Of a stretch of DNA of 64,000 nt, positions 27,542-36,828 are shown piece by piece. A program made the position numbers and the translations under genes. Source of the DNA: Streptomyces asoensis (GTDB lineage Bacteria > Actinomycetota > Actinomycetes > Streptomycetales > Streptomycetaceae); assembly GCF_016860545.1 (NCBI RefSeq), contig NZ_BNEB01000003.1:2108001-2172000 (forward strand), written 5' to 3'. Under the pieces are notes generated by a model, which worked only from the letters and a program-made list of their open reading frames with translations, was not told the origin of the DNA and did no database searches. How positions within the stretch are numbered: the stretch's first letter is position 1; each line of letters starts with the position of its first letter.

Positions 27542-29248
27542 GTGAGGACAGCGACACTGGGGCCGGCGCAGCGAGCCGAGTCACTGGCAGCCATGGCCGA
27601 GCGTGAACTCGACGTGCTGGTGGTGGGAGCCGGTGTGGTGGGCGCGGGCACCGCCCTGGACGCCGTGACGCGCGGTCTGTCCACGGGGCTGGTCGAGGCG
27701 CGCGACTGGGCTTCGGGCACGTCGAGCAGGTCCAGCAAGTTGATCCACGGTGGACTGCGCTACCTGGAGATGCTCGACTTCGCCCTCGTGCGCGAGGCGC
27801 TGAAGGAGCGCGGACTGCTGCTGGAGCGGCTCGCCCCGCATCTCGTGAAGCCGGTGCCTTTCCTGTACCCCCTCCAGCACAAGGGCTGGGAACGGCTGTA
27901 CGCCGGCTCGGGCGTCGCGCTCTACGACGCGATGTCCATGGCCCGCGGGCACGGCCGGGGCCTGCCGATCCACCGGCACCTGACCAGGAGTCACGCCCTG
28001 CGCGTCGCACCCGCCTTGAGGAAGGACGCGCTGGTCGGAGCCCTTCAGTACTACGACGCCCAGATGGACGACGCCCGCTTCGTCGCCACCCTCGTGCGCA
28101 CGGCCGTGGCCTACGGGGCGAAGGCGGCCAACCGTGCGCGGGTGACCGGCTTCCTGCGCGAGGGCGAGCGCGTGGTCGGAGCCCGGGTCCAGGACGTCGA
28201 GGGCGGCGGGGAGTACGAGGTCCGCGCCCGGCAGGTCGTCAACGCGACGGGCGTGTGGACCGACGACACGCAGGCGATGGTGGGCGAGCGCGGTCAGTTC
28301 CACGTCCGCGCCTCCAAGGGCGTCCACCTCGTCGTGCCCAGGGACCGGATCAGCTCCAGCACCGGGCTCATCCTGCGCACCGAGAAGTCCGTGCTGTTCG
28401 TCATCCCCTGGGGCAGGCACTGGATCGTCGGCACCACCGACACCGACTGGGACCTCGACAAGGCCCACCCGGCGGCCTCCAGCGCGGACATCGACTACGT
28501 GCTGGAGCATGTGAACTCGGTGCTCAGGGTGCCGCTGACCCGCGACGACGTCGAGGGTGTCTACGCCGGGCTGCGCCCGCTGCTGGCCGGGGAGTCCGAC
28601 GCCACCAGCAAGCTGTCGAGGGAGCACACCGTCGCCCATCCGGTGCCGGGGCTCGTGGTCGTCGCGGGCGGCAAGTACACGACGTACCGGGTCATGGCCA
28701 AGGACGCGGTCGACGAGGCGGTGCGCGGCCTCGACCAGCGGGTCGCCGACTGCGTCACCGAGGACGTGCCGCTGATCGGAGCCGAGGGCTACCGGGCGCT
28801 GTGGAACGCGCGGGCCAGGATCGCCGCGCGGACCGGACTGCACGTGGTGCGGGTGGAGCACCTGCTGAACCGTTTCGGGGCGATGGCGGAGGAGGTGCTC
28901 GACCTCGTCGCGGAGGACCCCTCGCTGGGCGAGCCGCTCCAGTTCGCCGACGACTATCTGCGCGCCGAGATCGTCTACGCCGCCTCGCACGAGGGCGCGC
29001 GGCACCTGGACGACGTCCTGACCCGCCGCACCCGCATCTCCATCGAGACCTTCGACCGCGGCACGCGCAGCGCCCGTGAGGCGGCCGAGTTGATGGCGTC
29101 GGTCCTCGGCTGGGACAAGGACCACATCGAACGCGAGGTCCAGCACTACGAGAAGCGGGTGGAGGCCGAGCGGGAGTCCCAGCGCCAGCCCGACGACCTG
29201 ACGGCCGACGCGGCCCGGCTGGGCGCCCCCGACATCGTGCCCCTGTGA
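27542..29248 (+). CDS. glpD: Glycerol-3-phosphate dehydrogenase (FAD-dependent)
   Basis: Encodes 568 aa. The FAD-binding motif VVGAGVVGAGTALDAVTRG is at about residues 28-46, the substrate region includes SSRSSKLIHGGLRYLE at about 65-80, and the C-terminal helical domain (about 400-530) matches the GlpD family. The enzyme oxidises sn-glycerol-3-phosphate to dihydroxyacetone phosphate and passes electrons to the quinone pool at the membrane. GTG 27542 follows GGGAGGC. No glycerol transporter or kinase gene is adjacent. Length is typical. Confidence 0.95.
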   Translation: MRTATLGPAQRAESLAAMAERELDVLVVGAGVVGAGTALDAVTRGLSTGLVEARDWASGTSSRSSKLIHGGLRYLEMLDFALVREALKERGLLLERLAPHLVKPVPFLYPLQHKGWERLYAGSGVALYDAMSMARGHGRGLPIHRHLTRSHALRVAPALRKDALVGALQYYDAQMDDARFVATLVRTAVAYGAKAANRARVTGFLREGERVVGARVQDVEGGGEYEVRARQVVNATGVWTDDTQAMVGERGQFHVRASKGVHLVVPRDRISSSTGLILRTEKSVLFVIPWGRHWIVGTTDTDWDLDKAHPAASSADIDYVLEHVNSVLRVPLTRDDVEGVYAGLRPLLAGESDATSKLSREHTVAHPVPGLVVVAGGKYTTYRVMAKDAVDEAVRGLDQRVADCVTEDVPLIGAEGYRALWNARARIAARTGLHVVRVEHLLNRFGAMAEEVLDLVAEDPSLGEPLQFADDYLRAEIVYAASHEGARHLDDVLTRRTRISIETFDRGTRSAREAAELMASVLGWDKDHIEREVQHYEKRVEAERESQRQPDDLTADAARLGAPDIVPL

Positions 29249-29610
29249 ATCGACCTCGGCCGGCGTGACGTGACGTGACGTGACCCGACTCGATCCGAAC
29301 TGACCGGACGTGACCTGACCTGACCTGACCTGACTTCACCTCACCTCGCCTCGTCCGACCTCGGTTCGGGTCGGGTCCGTCGCCCGCCGGCATCTTCGTC
29401 GTCCAGGTCCGGTCAGGCCCCGTCAGGCCGGGTACCCGCCTCCCGTAAGGGACGGACGGGGCCCCCTGGCCGGAGCGCGCTGCACCTTCTGGCCGGAATG
29501 CTCCCCTCCTGGGCGAGACCGGGAGCGGACGAGGGGCACCCTGGGCGTCGGGCACTTGTCGGGTGAGGGACAATGAAGGCTCTGTCAGGGCGGGTTGCAT
29601 GAGGGGACGC
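29249..29610. other. 362-bp gap with pentamer microsatellites upstream of the kinase array
   Basis: It holds the pentamer repeats at 29266-29335 and GC-rich sequence with no evident promoter. The in-frame GTG 29563 and ATG 29599 are alternative kinase starts. Confidence 0.5.
29266..29335. repeat. TGACG and TGACC pentamer tandem repeats
   Basis: TGACG occurs three times plus TGACC at 29266-29285; TGACC occurs four times plus TGACT at 29311-29335. Five-base slippage repeats in non-coding sequence after glpD; a function is not evident. Confidence 0.8.
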
Positions 29611-31851
29611 ATGTCGGAGGCGGAGCGGGCGGGAGCATCCCGTCAGGACAAGAGCGCACGTCTCCTCGCCGGGCGGTACCGGCTGGGAGACGTACTCGGC
29701 CGCGGCGGCATGGGGACGGTGTGGCGCGCCGAGGACGAAACCCTCGGACGCACGGTCGCCGTCAAGGAGCTGCGGTTCCCGGGGAACATCGACGAGGACG
29801 AGAAGCGGCGGCTGATCACCCGGACGCTGCGCGAGGCCAAGGCCATCGCGCGGATCCGCAACAACAGCGCGGTGACGGTCTTCGACGTGGTCGAGGAGGA
29901 CGACCGGCCGTGGATCGTGATGGAGCTCGTCGAGGGCAAGTCGCTCGCCGAGGTCATCCGCGAGGACGGCGTGCTGGAACCGAAGCGCGCGGCGGAGGTC
30001 GGACTGGCCATCCTCGACGTGCTGCGTTCGGCGCACCGCGAGGGCATCCTGCACCGTGACGTGAAGCCGTCCAACGTGCTGATCGCCGAGGACGGCCGGG
30101 TCGTGCTGACCGACTTCGGCATCGCCCAGGTCGAGGGCGACCCGTCGATCACCTCCACGGGCATGCTCGTCGGCGCGCCCTCGTACATCTCCCCGGAGCG
30201 GGCCCGCGGGCACAAGCCCGGCCCGGCGGCCGACCTGTGGTCGCTCGGAGGGCTGCTGTACGCGTCCGTCGAGGGTTCGCCCCCCTACGACAAGGGCTCG
30301 GCGATCGCCACGCTCACCGCGGTGATGACCGAGCAGCTGGAGGAGCCGAAGAACGCGGGTCCGCTCAGGGACGTCATCTACGGCCTGCTCACCAAGGACC
30401 CGGCACGGCGCCTCGACGACGCCGGCGCCCGGGCCATGCTCAACGCGGTGCTCCACGCGCCGGAGCCGCGGCACGCCGAACCGGCGGACGCGACGAAGGT
30501 CGTGCCGCTGCCCGTGCTTCCGGACTCCTCGGACGGCAGGGGGAGTTCGGCGGGCGCGGAGGCGGGCGAGAAGCTGCGCGGCGCCTTCCGGTCCGTGCGC
30601 AAGGCCGCCGTCGCGGCGGGCGCCGCGACCTCGGCGGCCGCGGCCCGCGCCAAGTCGTCGAACGGCACCGGCGCTTCCGGTTCCTCCGGTTCCGCGAACG
30701 CCGCCGGGACACGCAGGAACGGCGTACGGGAGGGCGGAGCCGGACGGGGGACCGGGACGGCCGCTTCACCGGCCGCCGCGTCCGCCGCGCCGGTGGCCCC
30801 GCCCGCGCGGCCGGCCACCGGTCCGGCAGGAGCCCCGGCGTCGACCGGCGGCCCGGCCGCCGGTCCCGTGTCGGGGACGGCTTCGTCCTCTCCCTCCCCG
30901 GCGCCTTCGGCGGCGCGCTCCGCGTCCGTCCCGGCGGCCCGCTCCGGCTCGGACTCCGGTGCCGCCGCGAGGCCCGGCACGGGGGCGGCCGCCGGTACCG
31001 CTGCGGGGAGCAACGGCGGGAGCGCCGGGCGCAGTTCCGGGTGGCCCGTGATGACGCCGCCGGACCTGCCGCCGCGGCCCGTGCCCAGGGCGCCGCTGAC
31101 CGACGTGGTGCCCAGGCGGACCCTGGTGATCATCGCCGTGGTCGTGGTGCTCGCGGTGCTCGGCACCGTCCTGGCCATCACCCTCGGGGGCGGCGACGAC
31201 ACGGCCGGCGGCTCCGGGAACGACGGTGGGTCCCGTGCGGTGGCGAGCGGCAGCGTGAGCGCCGACACCAAGGAGGACGAGGACACCGGGACCCGCACCG
31301 ACGGGTCGTCCTCGCAGCCCGCCGCGTCGACGGGCGCCGGGTCGGACGGTTCCCCGTCCAGCAACACCGCCGCGGCCGGGGGCGCCGGAGCCGACGCGTC
31401 CGGTTCCGCGGGCGCCGGAGCCGCTGTGACGACGTACAAGAGCGGACAGGGCTACTCGATCGGGCTGCCCGCGGGGTGGCGCTACAAGTCCTCGGACTCG
31501 GCGGGCGACCGCTTCACCGGGCCCGACGGGCAGAAGCTGCTCGTCGCCTGGACGACCACGCCCAAGGACGACCCCGTCGCCGACTGGAAGAACCAGGAGC
31601 GCGGCATGGCGCGCTCGCAGTACGCGAAGGTCCGGATAGCGAAGGTGGACTACCGCGGCTGGAACACGGCCGACTGGGAGTTCACCTACACGGACGGCGG
31701 GACGGCGTACCGCACGATCGACCGCGGATTCGTCGTGAACGACTCGCTCGGGTACGCGCTCATGTACACGGCGAAGTCCGCCGCGTGGGGCAGCGACCTG
31801 CGGCAGGGAACCTGGAAGGCGCTGACGGACTCCTTCACGCCGAAGAAGTGA
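29611..31851 (+). CDS. Transmembrane Ser/Thr protein kinase (array member 1)
   Basis: Encodes 746 aa from ATG 29611 (GAGGGG 4 nt upstream; ATG 29599 or GTG 29563 are possible). The kinase domain is at about residues 22-285: Gly-loop GRGGMG, Lys52, HRDVKPSN with Asp150, DFG Asp168, and GAPSYISPERARG. A long Ala/Ser/Gly/Pro linker follows to about 500, then one membrane span at about 505-527, and an outside domain at about 605-746 beginning YSIGLPAGWRY. It is a Hanks-type kinase (PknB-like catalytic core) without PASTA repeats. First gene of the six-kinase array. Confidence 0.93.
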   Translation: MSEAERAGASRQDKSARLLAGRYRLGDVLGRGGMGTVWRAEDETLGRTVAVKELRFPGNIDEDEKRRLITRTLREAKAIARIRNNSAVTVFDVVEEDDRPWIVMELVEGKSLAEVIREDGVLEPKRAAEVGLAILDVLRSAHREGILHRDVKPSNVLIAEDGRVVLTDFGIAQVEGDPSITSTGMLVGAPSYISPERARGHKPGPAADLWSLGGLLYASVEGSPPYDKGSAIATLTAVMTEQLEEPKNAGPLRDVIYGLLTKDPARRLDDAGARAMLNAVLHAPEPRHAEPADATKVVPLPVLPDSSDGRGSSAGAEAGEKLRGAFRSVRKAAVAAGAATSAAAARAKSSNGTGASGSSGSANAAGTRRNGVREGGAGRGTGTAASPAAASAAPVAPPARPATGPAGAPASTGGPAAGPVSGTASSSPSPAPSAARSASVPAARSGSDSGAAARPGTGAAAGTAAGSNGGSAGRSSGWPVMTPPDLPPRPVPRAPLTDVVPRRTLVIIAVVVVLAVLGTVLAITLGGGDDTAGGSGNDGGSRAVASGSVSADTKEDEDTGTRTDGSSSQPAASTGAGSDGSPSSNTAAAGGAGADASGSAGAGAAVTTYKSGQGYSIGLPAGWRYKSSDSAGDRFTGPDGQKLLVAWTTTPKDDPVADWKNQERGMARSQYAKVRIAKVDYRGWNTADWEFTYTDGGTAYRTIDRGFVVNDSLGYALMYTAKSAAWGSDLRQGTWKALTDSFTPKK

Positions 31852-32038
31852 CGAACCGCCGGGCGGTGCCCGGCGGCCGTTGTTCGGCGTGATATCTGGC
31901 ATCCCCTCTTTGCGGGTTGCCTCCGGCACGTATCGTGAGTGCTTGCGGACCGTACGCATCCAGCTATTCGGCCGGATACGGCTGTAACGGCACGCGACGC
32001 GAACGGAATTGACCGACCGGGCGGCCGGGGGAGGCATC

Positions 32039-34774
32039 GTGGACGACTATGCGGGTCGGGTACTCGTCGACCGCTACCGCCTGCCCCTGCCGCCGTCGGA
32101 CGAGTACGAACTCACCGAGACGCGGGCCTTCGACACCTACAGCGGTCAGGAAGTGCTGGTCCGTCAGGTCCCGTTGCCGGAGGTCGTCGAGGCCGAGGTG
32201 CTCGACGCCGAGGGACTGCCCGACGGCTTCCAGGCCCGCGAACGCGGGGCGCGGCGGCCGGGGACCCGGGGCTCCGGCCCGGGCGCGGGGACCCGCCGGC
32301 CCGCCGACCCCGTCGTGCGGCGGGCGATGGAGGCGGCCCAGGCCACGGCGAGCATCCCGGACCACCCGCGGCTCGACCAGGTCTTCGACGTGTTCGCCGA
32401 GGGCGGTTCGCTGTGGATAGTGAGTGAACTGGTGGCCGCGCGGCCGCTGGCGGCCCTGCTCGCCGAGAAACCCCTGACGCCGTACCGCGCCGCCGAGGTC
32501 GCCTCCGACGTGCTCATGGCACTGCGGGTGCTGCACGCCCATGGCTGGGTGCACCGCAACATCACCGCGCGCACGGTCCTCGTCTGCGACGACGGGCGGG
32601 TCATGCTGACGGGCCTCGCGGTCGGCGCGGCGGAAGAGGCGCTGTGCGGGTACGACCCGGTCCCCGCGCAGGACACGGCGGCGGGCACGCGGGCGCCGGG
32701 TCCGGCGGGCGCCCGGGGCGCGGTGGGACCGGGATCCGGCGGGGACGGCGGATCCGCCGGCCGCGGCGCGCCGCACGGCTTCGACGCTGCCGGAAGAACA
32801 GGTGGGGCCGGCGGGACCGGCGGGTTCGGTGGGTTCGGAGGTGCCGTCGGCGCCGGGTCCGCCGGGACCGGGGCCCCGGGCGGCGCGGTCGATCCGGAGG
32901 CCGCCCGACGGGCCGCCATCGAGGCACGGGGGCCGGGTGCGCTGCCCGCCGCGGCGGGTGAACCGTCCGCCGGCGGCGGGGCGGTGGCCCGCAGGGCGCC
33001 CGTGGAGAGCGGTGGGGACATCCGTGCCGCGCGCGCCGGTGCGATCGCCGCCTACCGTGCCGGTGCGCGGGCGGCCGCCCGGGTGCAGGAGGCCCAGCAG
33101 AACGGCCGCGCGGCCCTGCCCGGCGCCCGCACCCCCGCGGACGGCGCCGACGGGACCCCGGGCGGCGACCCCTCCGGGCAGCTCGCCGTTCCCCCCGGAC
33201 AGATCGCCGACCCCTACGGCGTCTCGGGCGCACCGGCGCCGGGGCCGCCCGGCTACGGGCAGGGACCGTCCGGCCAGGCCTACGCCGCGGGGCCCGGTCC
33301 CGGCGGCTCGCAGCAGACCCCCGCTCCGGGCTCGCACGCCTCGCTCACCCCCGTCCCCGGGGCGCACATCCCCGTCCAGGGACAGGGGCCCGCCCAGGGA
33401 CACGCACCGGGGCCGGGACGGACGCCGCCGGACGACGGGCGGGGCGGGGTCCGCTGGGGAGGCGAGCCGGCGAACGGGGGCGAGGGGCACGCCGTCCGGC
33501 GCGGACCCGCCACCGCGCTGGCCGCCGAGCGGGCGCGTCAGGCGCGGATGGCGGTGGTCGGGCCGGTCACCGAACGCTGGGCGCCCGAACAGGCCGGCCC
33601 GGTGCACGAGAACTGGCAGATGGCCGCGCCGATCGGTCCCGCGACCGATCTGTGGGCGCTGGGCGCGCTGCTCTTCAGGGCCGTCCAGGGGCACGCGCCC
33701 TACCCGGAGGAGTCGACGGCCGAACTGGTGCAGCTGGTCTGCGCCGAGCCGCCCGCGTTCGCCGAGGAGTGCGGACCGCTGCGGCCGGTCGTGGAGTCGC
33801 TGCTGCGCCAGGACCCCACCGAGCGGCTGGACTTCGAGGAACTGCGCGGCTGGCTGCGCTCGCTGGTGCGGTCCGCGCCGGAACCGGAGGCCGGGACGTA
33901 CGTCGTCGCCGCGCCCCCGACCGACCCGCGCCGCCTGCCGATCGTCCGCCGCAGGGGCGAACTGGTGCGCAGACGGCGTGCCGGGCTGCCCGCGACGCAC
34001 GGGCGGCACAAGCGCGGCCGCGCGGAGACGGGCCGTTCGCCCCGCAGCCTGGGCCGCACCCTGCTGGTGCTGATCCTGCTGGTGCTGGCCGCGGCGATCG
34101 CGTACGCCCTGATGTTCATGCCGAAGGCGGGCGAGGGTGACGCGGCGGGGAGCGACGGCTCGCGGCGGACCGGGGCCACCGGTGCGCCGGACGGGCAGGC
34201 GCCCGACGCGAGCAGCGAGCCGCGGCCCGACCAGACCTCGCCCGGCGCCGGTTCCTCGGCGTCCGCGTCCTCGGGGGCCGAGGCCACCCAGACGCAGACC
34301 GGGGGGTCCGGGGCGGGCGTCGCCGACGGGTTCACCGTCCGGGCCGACGAGGCCGGCTTCAAGGTCGCCGTGGCCAACGGCTGGGACCGCTCGCCGAAGA
34401 ACGGGCGCGGCCAGGTCGTCTACGCACACGGGGACTTCGAGCTGATCGTCGTGCCCGGGCGCGACACCGCCTCGGCGAACGGCAGCGACCCGATGGTCTA
34501 CCAGCGGGAAAAAGAGAGCGAGCTCCAGCCGTACCGGGACTCCAGTTGGGCGACCGCCTCCGGGCTGCGGACGACGACGGTGGGCGCGCGGACCATGGCC
34601 GAGGGGCAGTTCACCTGGACGGGCGCGGGCGGCCGTGAGCTGTTCGTCCGCAACGTCGCGATCCTCATCGCGGGGCGGTACCACGTCGTGCAGGTGAGGG
34701 GTCCGGAGGCCGAGCGGGACGAGGTCACCCGGCTGTTCGAGCAGGCGTCGGCCACCTACCAGTACACCGGCTGA
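32039..34774 (+). CDS. Transmembrane pseudokinase with huge activation-segment insertion (array member 2)
   Basis: Encodes 911 aa from GTG 32039 (GGGGGAGG 4 nt upstream). The fold is recognisable, but the catalytic motifs are broken. No VAxK lysine is evident (VLVRQVPL instead). HRD is H172-R173-N174. DFG is replaced by G192-L193-A194. The APE motif survives at A515-P516-E517, followed by a normal C-lobe with ATDLWALGALLFRAVQG. Between residues 192 and 515 lies a Gly/Ala/Pro-rich insertion of about 300 residues. A membrane span is at about 674-696; an outside domain at about 765-911 shares the GFKVAVANGW motif with its neighbours. It cannot be a normal kinase and may act as a scaffold or regulator. 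Confidence 0.88.
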   Translation: MDDYAGRVLVDRYRLPLPPSDEYELTETRAFDTYSGQEVLVRQVPLPEVVEAEVLDAEGLPDGFQARERGARRPGTRGSGPGAGTRRPADPVVRRAMEAAQATASIPDHPRLDQVFDVFAEGGSLWIVSELVAARPLAALLAEKPLTPYRAAEVASDVLMALRVLHAHGWVHRNITARTVLVCDDGRVMLTGLAVGAAEEALCGYDPVPAQDTAAGTRAPGPAGARGAVGPGSGGDGGSAGRGAPHGFDAAGRTGGAGGTGGFGGFGGAVGAGSAGTGAPGGAVDPEAARRAAIEARGPGALPAAAGEPSAGGGAVARRAPVESGGDIRAARAGAIAAYRAGARAAARVQEAQQNGRAALPGARTPADGADGTPGGDPSGQLAVPPGQIADPYGVSGAPAPGPPGYGQGPSGQAYAAGPGPGGSQQTPAPGSHASLTPVPGAHIPVQGQGPAQGHAPGPGRTPPDDGRGGVRWGGEPANGGEGHAVRRGPATALAAERARQARMAVVGPVTERWAPEQAGPVHENWQMAAPIGPATDLWALGALLFRAVQGHAPYPEESTAELVQLVCAEPPAFAEECGPLRPVVESLLRQDPTERLDFEELRGWLRSLVRSAPEPEAGTYVVAAPPTDPRRLPIVRRRGELVRRRRAGLPATHGRHKRGRAETGRSPRSLGRTLLVLILLVLAAAIAYALMFMPKAGEGDAAGSDGSRRTGATGAPDGQAPDASSEPRPDQTSPGAGSSASASSGAEATQTQTGGSGAGVADGFTVRADEAGFKVAVANGWDRSPKNGRGQVVYAHGDFELIVVPGRDTASANGSDPMVYQREKESELQPYRDSSWATASGLRTTTVGARTMAEGQFTWTGAGGRELFVRNVAILIAGRYHVVQVRGPEAERDEVTRLFEQASATYQYTG

Positions 34775-34984
34775 GCGTCCGGACGGTCCCGTCCGTCGCG
34801 ACCGGTCGCAACGGATACCGACCGGTCGCCGTCCGGTCGGCACCGGCCCCGTCCGGTTACCGTCCTGTTCCCGTCCGGTCGTGGAAGCGACAACCGTCAC
34901 AGTGCTGTCTCCGTAGGGCCCCGCCGGTTCCCCGGAGGCACCCCGGTCTTTACGCTGACCCTGTCAAGAGCATTGCGGGGCAAC

Positions 34985-36721
34985 GTGAATCAGATGCAGG
35001 GCCTGCTCCTGGCGGGTCGTTACCGGCTCGCCGACGCCATCGGGAGCGGCGGTATGGGCCGGGTGTGGCGTGCGCACGACGAGTTGCTCCACCGGGCCGT
35101 CGCCATCAAGGAGTTGACGGCCGCGCTCTATGTCGCGGAGAGTGACCAGGCCGTTCTGCTGGCGCGCACCAGGGCGGAGGCCCGTGCGGCCGCCCGGATC
35201 AACCACTCGGCCGTGGTCACCGTGCACGACGTGCTGGAGCACGACGGCCGTCCGTGGATCGTGATGGAACTGGTCGAGGGCCGCTCGCTGGCCGACGCCG
35301 TCAAGGAGGACGGGCGGGTCGAGCCCACCGAGGCGGCCCGGGTCGGGCTGTGGGTGCTGCGCGCCCTGCGGGCCGCGCACTCCGCCGGTGTGCTGCACCG
35401 TGACGTCAAACCGGGCAACGTGCTCCTCTCCGACGACGGACGTGTCCTCCTCACCGACTTCGGCATCGCCCAGATCGAGGGCGACAGCACCATCACCCGG
35501 ACGGGCGAGGTCGTCGGTTCCGTCGACTACCTGGCTCCCGAGCGGGTGCGCGGCCACGACCCCGGCCCCTCCTCCGACCTGTGGGCGCTGGGCGCGACGC
35601 TGTACACGGCGGTCGAGGGCCGCTCGCCGTTCCGCCGCACCTCGCCGCTGACCACGCTCCAGGCCGTCGTCGAGGAGGAGGCCGCCGAACCCCGGCACGC
35701 GGGCCCCCTCGGCCCCGTCATCGCCGCCCTGCTGCGCAAGGACCCCGCTGCCCGGCCCGACACCGCCGAGGCCGAACAGCTCCTCGCCGAGGCGGCCGAC
35801 GGACGGCGTCCCGGCGCGGCGCAGGCGTACGTGCCGACGCAGTTCGGCGGGCCCGACCGGGCCACCGGGGACCACCACGCCGTGGCGCACCCCCTGTCGT
35901 CCCCCACCCCGGGGACCTCCTACGTGCCGATGGCACCGGACGCGGCGACGCCCGTACCGGGCCGTCCCACGGCCGGCCACCCGGTGCCCGGCCCTCCCGC
36001 GACCGGCCACCCCGTGACGGGGGCGACCGCCGTGGGACCGACGAACGTGGGCCCGGCCGCACCGCCCGCCCGGCCCCGCCGGCGGCGTCTGCTCGCCCTT
36101 GTGATCGTCCTCGCCGCGCTGGTCGGCGGGGGTACGGCGGTGGCATGGCAGAAGTGGGACGAGGGGCGCCGCGCGGACGGCGGGTCCGGCTCGTCGTCCG
36201 CCTCGTCGAGTCCCTCGAACACCCCGGACGGGTCGTCCACCCCCGGCGGGGAGGACTCCTGGCAGACGGTGGACGACCCCCTGGGCTTCGGGCTCTCCCT
36301 GCCGAAGGGCTGGGAGCGTGTCGTGTTCCAGGACGACGGCGACCTCAAGCAGATCGACTACACGCCCGACGGCGGCGAGCACTTCGTCCGCATCGCCCTC
36401 GACAAGTCCCCCGACTTCGGCGACCCGTACGCGCACCAGGTCGACCTGGAGCAGCAGCTCCAGCGGCTGGTCGACTACCGACGGGTCACCCTGGAGAAGA
36501 ACGTCTACCGGGACCGCGCCGGCTCCGAGTGGGAGTACACCTGGACCGCGCTGGCCAAGGACACGGACTTCCCCGGGCCGCGGCGCGCGATCGAGGAGAC
36601 GTACGTGGCCCGCGACGGCAGCGAGTACGTGATCTACATGTCCTCGCCCGCCGAGGACTGGGCCACGGCGGCCGAACAGTTCCGGTCCGTCCTGCGGAGC
36701 TGGCGCGAGCCGACCGCGTAG
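34985..36721 (+). CDS. Transmembrane Ser/Thr protein kinase (array member 3)
   Basis: Encodes 578 aa from GTG 34985 (GCGGGG 4 nt upstream; ATG 34994 also possible). The kinase domain at about residues 11-270 is complete: GSGGMG loop, Lys42, HRDVKP with Asp140, DFG Asp158 and GSVDYLAPERVRG. A Pro/Thr-rich region with short GHPV repeats (about 310-355) precedes the membrane span (about 368-388). The outside domain at about 440-578 starts DPLGFGLSLPKGWER. Follows the pseudokinase gene by 210 bp; that gap has repeated CCGTCCGGT motifs and no certain promoter. Confidence 0.93.
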   Translation: MNQMQGLLLAGRYRLADAIGSGGMGRVWRAHDELLHRAVAIKELTAALYVAESDQAVLLARTRAEARAAARINHSAVVTVHDVLEHDGRPWIVMELVEGRSLADAVKEDGRVEPTEAARVGLWVLRALRAAHSAGVLHRDVKPGNVLLSDDGRVLLTDFGIAQIEGDSTITRTGEVVGSVDYLAPERVRGHDPGPSSDLWALGATLYTAVEGRSPFRRTSPLTTLQAVVEEEAAEPRHAGPLGPVIAALLRKDPAARPDTAEAEQLLAEAADGRRPGAAQAYVPTQFGGPDRATGDHHAVAHPLSSPTPGTSYVPMAPDAATPVPGRPTAGHPVPGPPATGHPVTGATAVGPTNVGPAAPPARPRRRRLLALVIVLAALVGGGTAVAWQKWDEGRRADGGSGSSSASSSPSNTPDGSSTPGGEDSWQTVDDPLGFGLSLPKGWERVVFQDDGDLKQIDYTPDGGEHFVRIALDKSPDFGDPYAHQVDLEQQLQRLVDYRRVTLEKNVYRDRAGSEWEYTWTALAKDTDFPGPRRAIEETYVARDGSEYVIYMSSPAEDWATAAEQFRSVLRSWREPTA

Positions 36722-36828
36722 GGTCCGCGCGCCGGGGCGCGCCGATGGCCTGCTTTCGGCGGGCCGGTCGCGCGAGTTGGCCGGACGGCGCCCCGGAGGC
36801 GTGGCGTCCGGTGGGGCATGATGTGCCC

